The position numbers were made by a program, and so were the translations under genes. Positions 4,434 through 8,063 of a DNA stretch of 8,063 bases are shown here, one piece after another. Within the stretch, counting starts at the first letter, position 1, and each line of letters begins with the position of its first letter. The notes under the pieces are model-generated. The model was not told where the DNA came from, did no database searches, and was given only the letters and a program-made list of their open reading frames with translations. Source of the DNA: Deinococcus sp. (lineage in GTDB: Bacteria; Deinococcota; Deinococci; Deinococcales; Deinococcaceae); contig JANXWI010000043.1 of the NCBI GenBank assembly GCA_025351205.1, positions 1-8,063 of the forward strand. The letters run 5' to 3'.

Positions 4434-5990
4434 TCAGAACGGCAGCCGCCCCGGAGATTCCCCGCTGATCAGCGCGTGCCCGAGCGCCTCCAGGTTGCTG
4501 GCCCGGAATCCGTAGGACAGCAGGGCCGGAAACGGCAGCTGGGCGGCCAGATACGGGTTCCAGACCGCCAGATGTATGGTGCGCCTGAGCTGCAAATGAG
4601 GCACCAGTGACAGCATCGAGGGCGGAACCTGCCAGCGGTCCGTGGTAGCAACCAGCACCGAGGCGTCTGGAAAACGGTCCAGAAGCGCCTGGACCTGTGT
4701 GGTGTCGTCGTGACCGAGCAGAGCCGTATGAAGATGCGGCAGAAAGCCTTCCAGGGCGATATTCAGCGCTTCCCCGGACAGAGATTCGCCATAGGGGCCA
4801 CCCACGCCCGCCCCTTCCGGTACCAGCAGCAGCACGTCCTGGCCCGGATTCAGCGGCGCGAGGGTTCCGAGCCGGGTGACCGAGGCTCTGGCCCAGCCGT
4901 CTATCTGCTCCTGGTCGAGCTGCCGCTGCGCCTCCAGATACGGCCTGGGCGTGCCCGGAAACCGCCGGGCGGCGCGCGCCAGCCTGCCCAGGGCTTCCCG
5001 AAGTCTCAACTCCGGAAGCGTGCCGTCTGCCAATGCTTGTTCCAGGGCCTCAGCATGTTCACGGTGAACCGCGTGGTCGCCGTGCCCACAGCTCAGCACG
5101 GCGTCGGCCCCGGCGTTCAGCGCCAGCGGCCCTGCCTGCCCGTGCGGGTAGCGGTCACGGATGGCCCGCATGTCGGTGGCGTCGGTGACCACCACGCCGT
5201 CGTAGCCCCAGTCACGCCGCAGCAGGCCGCTCAGCACGGCGGGCGAGAGCGTGGCGGGCAACTCGGGGTCCAGTGCCGGGTAGACGATGTGCGCGGTCAT
5301 CACGCTGCCGACTCCCGCCCGCACCGCCGCCCGGAAAGGCAGCCACTCGCCCGCCTCCAGTTCAGCCCTGGTCTTGTTCACCGTCGGCAGGGTCAGGTGG
5401 CTGTCCTGGGCGGTGTCACCGTGACCCGGAAAATGCTTCACCGCGCTCAGCACGCCCGCCGACTCGCAGCCCAGCGCCCAGGCCACGCCCAGCCGCGCCA
5501 CCACCTGCGGGTCAGCCCCGAAGGAACGTTCGCCGATCACCGGATTGGCGGGGTCGACGTTCACGTCCAGACACGGCGCGTAGTTCCAGTTGATGCCCAA
5601 CTCAAGTAACCCGCGTGCCGCGATAGCCCCGGCCTCGTGCGCCGCCGCGTTCTGCTGCGCCTCAGTGCCAAAACCCTCGCCCAGCACGGCGGCACTCAGA
5701 CCCATCGGGGCGGGCGTCAGGGGCACGTCGAGCCGCCGCAGCACCGCGCCGCCCTCCTGGTCGATACCGATCAGGGCGCCCGGACCCAGCAGACTCCGAA
5801 TGTCCCGCACCAGCTTCGCCGTGCGCTCCGGCGTGCTGACATTGCGGCTGAACAGGCAGACCCCGCCGAAGCCGAACTCGGCCATGAGCGCGGCACTTTC
5901 GCCGTCGAGGTCCGGGCCGGGCAGGTCGATGATGAGCGTGCGGGCGGCACGAATCTGATGGTCAAGGGAAGCCTGGTCTGATGGGGGCAC
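4434..5990 (-). CDS. nagZ: GH3 beta-N-acetylhexosaminidase, two-domain NagZ type
   Basis: This 518-aa glycoside hydrolase family 3 enzyme is predicted to remove terminal beta-linked GlcNAc, for example from GlcNAc-anhydroMurNAc or chitobiose. The N-terminal TIM barrel (about 1-345) has IDQEGG at 76-81 and the NagZ signature KHFPGHGDTAQDSH at 185-198. Its D196/H198 dyad is the general acid/base of this family. The nucleophile is D270 (VVVTDATDM). Residues about 360-518 form a second domain ending SYGFRASNLEALGHAL and GRLPF. E. coli NagZ (about 340 aa) lacks it, while Gram-positive NagZ proteins have it. No signal peptide is visible, so a cytoplasmic location is expected. The GTG start is supported by AGGAG five bases upstream. 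The neighbouring permease, DUF4127 and nagA genes support an amino-sugar role. Confidence 0.88.
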   Translation of the reverse strand: MPPSDQASLDHQIRAARTLIIDLPGPDLDGESAALMAEFGFGGVCLFSRNVSTPERTAKLVRDIRSLLGPGALIGIDQEGGAVLRRLDVPLTPAPMGLSAAVLGEGFGTEAQQNAAAHEAGAIAARGLLELGINWNYAPCLDVNVDPANPVIGERSFGADPQVVARLGVAWALGCESAGVLSAVKHFPGHGDTAQDSHLTLPTVNKTRAELEAGEWLPFRAAVRAGVGSVMTAHIVYPALDPELPATLSPAVLSGLLRRDWGYDGVVVTDATDMRAIRDRYPHGQAGPLALNAGADAVLSCGHGDHAVHREHAEALEQALADGTLPELRLREALGRLARAARRFPGTPRPYLEAQRQLDQEQIDGWARASVTRLGTLAPLNPGQDVLLLVPEGAGVGGPYGESLSGEALNIALEGFLPHLHTALLGHDDTTQVQALLDRFPDASVLVATTDRWQVPPSMLSLVPHLQLRRTIHLAVWNPYLAAQLPFPALLSYGFRASNLEALGHALISGESPGRLPF

Positions 5991-5995
5991 GTTGG

Positions 5996-6000
5996 CTCCT
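5996..6000 (-). promoter_or_regulatory. Ribosome binding site of nagZ
   Basis: Minus-strand AGGAG lies five bases before the GTG at 5990-5988 and fixes this non-ATG start. Confidence 0.6.
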
Positions 6001-6067
6001 GGGGAGGGTGTTCGGGGATGAGAGTAGCTGATATCTGACGTCTGGAACGCTCAGCCAGTTCACCCCT

Positions 6068-6114
6068 CCCTTCGGGCTGTACCAGTCCCAGCCTCCCCCC
6101 TCAAGGTGGAGGGG
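6068..6114. repeat. Cluster of inverted repeats between the DUF4127 gene and nagZ
   Basis: Three small stems lie in a row: CCCTTCGGG (6068-6076, a UUCG-type loop), GGCTG/CAGCC (6075-6079 with 6089-6093) and CCCCTC/GAGGGG (6097-6102 with 6109-6114). The first two overlap and would be alternatives. The last resembles the pyrimidine/purine-rich palindromes often scattered between genes in GC-rich genomes. No T-run follows on the minus strand, so termination is uncertain. The rest of the 201-bp gap (5991-6191) shows no convincing promoter. Confidence 0.4.
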
Positions 6115-6191
6115 TCAAAGGCACTCACGATTCCAGATTTACTGATATTGAATGCTTTCCATCAGGTTCTTCAGGGTTACAGATCAGATGT

Positions 6192-7772
6192 TTACCCCTC
6201 CCCTACCGACGGCTCCAACCCACCCTCCATCGGCCTGATCTTCAGCGGAAAGACGCCGGTGAACAGACGGGGCCAGGCCAGATGAGGCACGCCCAGTGCC
6301 AGCGTGGCGGCGACATGGGGCGCGAACTCTTCATCCCAGAGCTTCTGCGCCAGTCGGGGCCAGAGGTCTTGCAGCAGTGCCTCGGCTCGGGGCAACTGCT
6401 CGCCCAAGTCATAGGGGTCTGGACCGGTTCCGTCCGGACCGCTCAGCAGCTTCTTGATGCGGGGGCGCACGCGGGACTGGTACAGGTCGTCGTCGATCAG
6501 CCGCGAGAACAGTGCCTGCACGCGGGCCAGGTCGTTGCAGCTGCGCCAGGCGCAGACGCCCGCTGAAATGGCGGTGCCCAGGGTGTTGCCCGCCGTGTTC
6601 CAGGCCGAATAGCCGCTGAGCCGGTGCAGCCATCCGCGCTGGCGCAGCAGGTCGCTGAAGCGCCGCTCGGCCCCGTTGGGATAGGCCACGTCGGCCACCA
6701 CCACCCGCCTTCCGGCCTCCAGGTCGTGGCCCAGGGTGTCGAGGAACTCCGGCAGGTTCCGTGCGGGCGTGTCCACCGTGCGCCGGTCAGGCTGCTCGTG
6801 CGCCTGGGAAATGGCCGGGGCGTTGACCGCCAGCACAAAGTCGGCGTGCTGAGGGCTGCTGGCCGCCACACAGCCCGCCGCTCTCAGATGCGCCTTGACC
6901 AGTTCGGCGAGCGGGCAGTCCTCATACAGCAGCCCAGCCCCGGCGCAGCCCACCCCCGGATAGCGCACGTACACCTGCGGCGCTCTCCTCGCCCAGCCCG
7001 CCACCAGCCTTGAGAGCAGCGTGGCGGCCACCTCGTCGGCCCCGCAGTACAGCTCGGCCCGCTGCCACAGCCCCAGGGCGTCCAGCCGCGCCTCCAGGCC
7101 GCGCCGGTCCCGCGCCGCGAGGCCGACGGGCGTGGTGTCGTCCAGGGTCAGGGCGAGGTGGTCCAGCACGCCCTCGTGCAGCAGGTCTATGGCCCGCACG
7201 TGCAGAGCATGGTTGCGGTCACGGGTGTCCAGCCAGTCGTGCAGGAGGTCGGCGGGTATTCGGCTTCTGACTTCTTCCCAGTCGGCAGGCGAGTGGCCCA
7301 GATCGATCAGGTCCAGCCGCTCCGACACGGCCCGCAGCGCGTCGCCGTACTGACCGTAGTAAGGCTTCTCCTCGTGCGGGTCGTTGCCGTGCGCCACCCG
7401 CACCACGACGCCGGACGCCAGAAGCAGAAGCTGAGGAAAGCGGCGCCTCAGCTCGCGCAGCACCTCCAGATGGCTAGCCGCCTCTTCCAGCGGCACCGAG
7501 GAGCGGCGGGCCGGGATCATGCCTCCCAGACACAGCGTTTCGAGCGAGACGATGGCGGCGTCGGCCTGCGGAGCATGTTCCAGCAGCCATTCACCCAGGG
7601 CCGCCGGGTCGCCTGGCAGGTTCAGGCGGTTGAGAAGCGCCAGTGGCGGCGTCAGAACCGTTACACCACAGACGCGGCCCAGCTGCGCGACGTGCTCCAG
7701 CGTGGGCGGACGGGTGTCGCAGGGCAGCAGCAGCACTGTTCTGCCCTGCACAGGAGATTTCTGGACAGGCAT
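6192..7772 (-). CDS. DUF4127 family protein
   Basis: This 526-aa protein is recognised as DUF4127 from its opening (VLLLPCDTRPPT, residues 13-24) and from conserved blocks such as VSLETLCLGGMIPARR (75-90) and VAHGNDPHEEKPYYGQYGD (126-144). Acidic and polar segments further on include CGADEVA and VADVAYPNGAERRF. No signal peptide or membrane span is evident, so it is probably cytoplasmic. The biochemical function is unknown to me. The ATG at 7772 comes two bases after the permease stop (7775-7777), which indicates translational coupling. Placement between a sugar ABC permease and nagZ suggests a step in handling an imported amino-sugar compound, perhaps hydrolysis or modification, but this is inference from context. 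Length and integrity look normal. Confidence 0.85.
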   Translation of the reverse strand: MPVQKSPVQGRTVLLLPCDTRPPTLEHVAQLGRVCGVTVLTPPLALLNRLNLPGDPAALGEWLLEHAPQADAAIVSLETLCLGGMIPARRSSVPLEEAASHLEVLRELRRRFPQLLLLASGVVVRVAHGNDPHEEKPYYGQYGDALRAVSERLDLIDLGHSPADWEEVRSRIPADLLHDWLDTRDRNHALHVRAIDLLHEGVLDHLALTLDDTTPVGLAARDRRGLEARLDALGLWQRAELYCGADEVAATLLSRLVAGWARRAPQVYVRYPGVGCAGAGLLYEDCPLAELVKAHLRAAGCVAASSPQHADFVLAVNAPAISQAHEQPDRRTVDTPARNLPEFLDTLGHDLEAGRRVVVADVAYPNGAERRFSDLLRQRGWLHRLSGYSAWNTAGNTLGTAISAGVCAWRSCNDLARVQALFSRLIDDDLYQSRVRPRIKKLLSGPDGTGPDPYDLGEQLPRAEALLQDLWPRLAQKLWDEEFAPHVAATLALGVPHLAWPRLFTGVFPLKIRPMEGGLEPSVGEG

Positions 7773-7774
7773 AG

Positions 7775-8063
7775 TTACTTGGTGGCCCCTTCCAGCCCGC
7801 GCATGAAGAAGCGCTGGGCGAACAGAAACAGCAGCAATATCGGCACCATCATGATCACTGCGCCCGCCGCCGTGTTGAAGATGTTGTCGTTGAAGGCTCC
7901 CTTGAGCTTGAGCATCTCGACGGCCAGCGGCAGCTTGTCCTGCGATCCGGTCAGCGCGATGGACGGCCAGAAGTAGCTGTTCCAGGTATTGACGAGCGTG
8001 AAGATGGACAGCGCGGCCATGCTCGGCACCGAGAGCGGCAGCATCACGCGCCTGAAGATCTGA
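7775..8063 (-). CDS. Carbohydrate ABC transporter permease, MalG type, C-terminal part
   Basis: Only the last 95 residues are in the window; the frame is open to the right edge, so the start lies outside. The visible part begins QIFRRVMLPLSVPSMAAL, which is the end of the EAA loop that contacts the ATPase in this family, followed by a membrane helix. WNSYFWP matches the WNEY(L/F)WP segment typical of MalG/UgpE-like permeases. The protein ends with a second strongly hydrophobic helix (AVIMMVPILLLFLFAQRF) and a short tail, RGLEGATK. It would form half of the membrane channel of a type I sugar importer. The partner permease and binding protein are presumably upstream, outside the window. Confidence 0.88.
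   Translation of the reverse strand, partial: QIFRRVMLPLSVPSMAALSIFTLVNTWNSYFWPSIALTGSQDKLPLAVEMLKLKGAFNDNIFNTAAGAVIMMVPILLLFLFAQRFFMRGLEGATK

Noticed and set aside
4710..5609. 299-codon plus-strand open frame
   Set aside because: It is antisense to nagZ, rich in Arg, Gln and His as expected for a shadow of GC-rich coding DNA, and has no recognisable motif.
6021..6060. Sigma-70-like promoter before nagZ
   Set aside because: TACTCT on the minus strand has only a poor -35 (TTCCAG at 15-bp spacing). Other candidates in the gap are equally weak.
7158..7976. 272-codon plus-strand open frame
   Set aside because: It runs antisense across two real genes, the DUF4127 gene and the permease, and has no domain.

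Overview
The window looks like a piece of a GC-rich Deinococcus-type genome. That reading rests on base composition, the character of the transposases, and the two-domain NagZ and sugar-transport genes. No rRNA or marker gene is present, so the genus is an inference.

Left third (1-3005) is an insertion-sequence graveyard with a readable layering. At the far left (38-129) sit four direct repeats spaced exactly 23 bp, resembling the multiple end repeats of IS21-family elements. Next is a dead IS6-family transposase (529-813) carrying an in-frame stop and an internal deletion that removes part of the catalytic core. It is cut off where an IS982-family element begins (818). The IS982 element (terminal repeats 818-835 and 2988-3005) is itself split by an intact-looking IS1-family element (836-2021). 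The IS1-family element is flanked by an 8-bp direct repeat, GGGGTTGA, and encodes one uninterrupted 367-aa DDE transposase. Joining the two IS982 pieces across that repeat restores a roughly 1-kb element and lengthens the match between its ends. Its transposase is dead: it has a stop at codon 204, about 40 extra codons, and Gly where the second catalytic Asp is expected.

Right two thirds (3158-8063) is a minus-strand run of amino-sugar genes. In transcription order these are the C-terminal part of a MalG-type sugar ABC permease (running off the window), a DUF4127 protein of unknown function 2 bp downstream of it, a two-domain GH3 beta-N-acetylhexosaminidase (nagZ-like), and N-acetylglucosamine-6-phosphate deacetylase (nagA). 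Together they suggest uptake of an amino-sugar glycoside or muropeptide-derived sugar, cytoplasmic release of GlcNAc, and deacetylation of GlcNAc-6-P. No kinase or deaminase is in view. The 201-bp gap before nagZ and the 109 to 169-bp gap before nagA both contain inverted repeats that could act in RNA processing or termination.

The least understood gene is the DUF4127 protein, placed inside a coherent amino-sugar operon. The best-resolved structural story is the nested IS insertion. I see no CRISPR array, tRNA, rRNA, phage or toxin gene.
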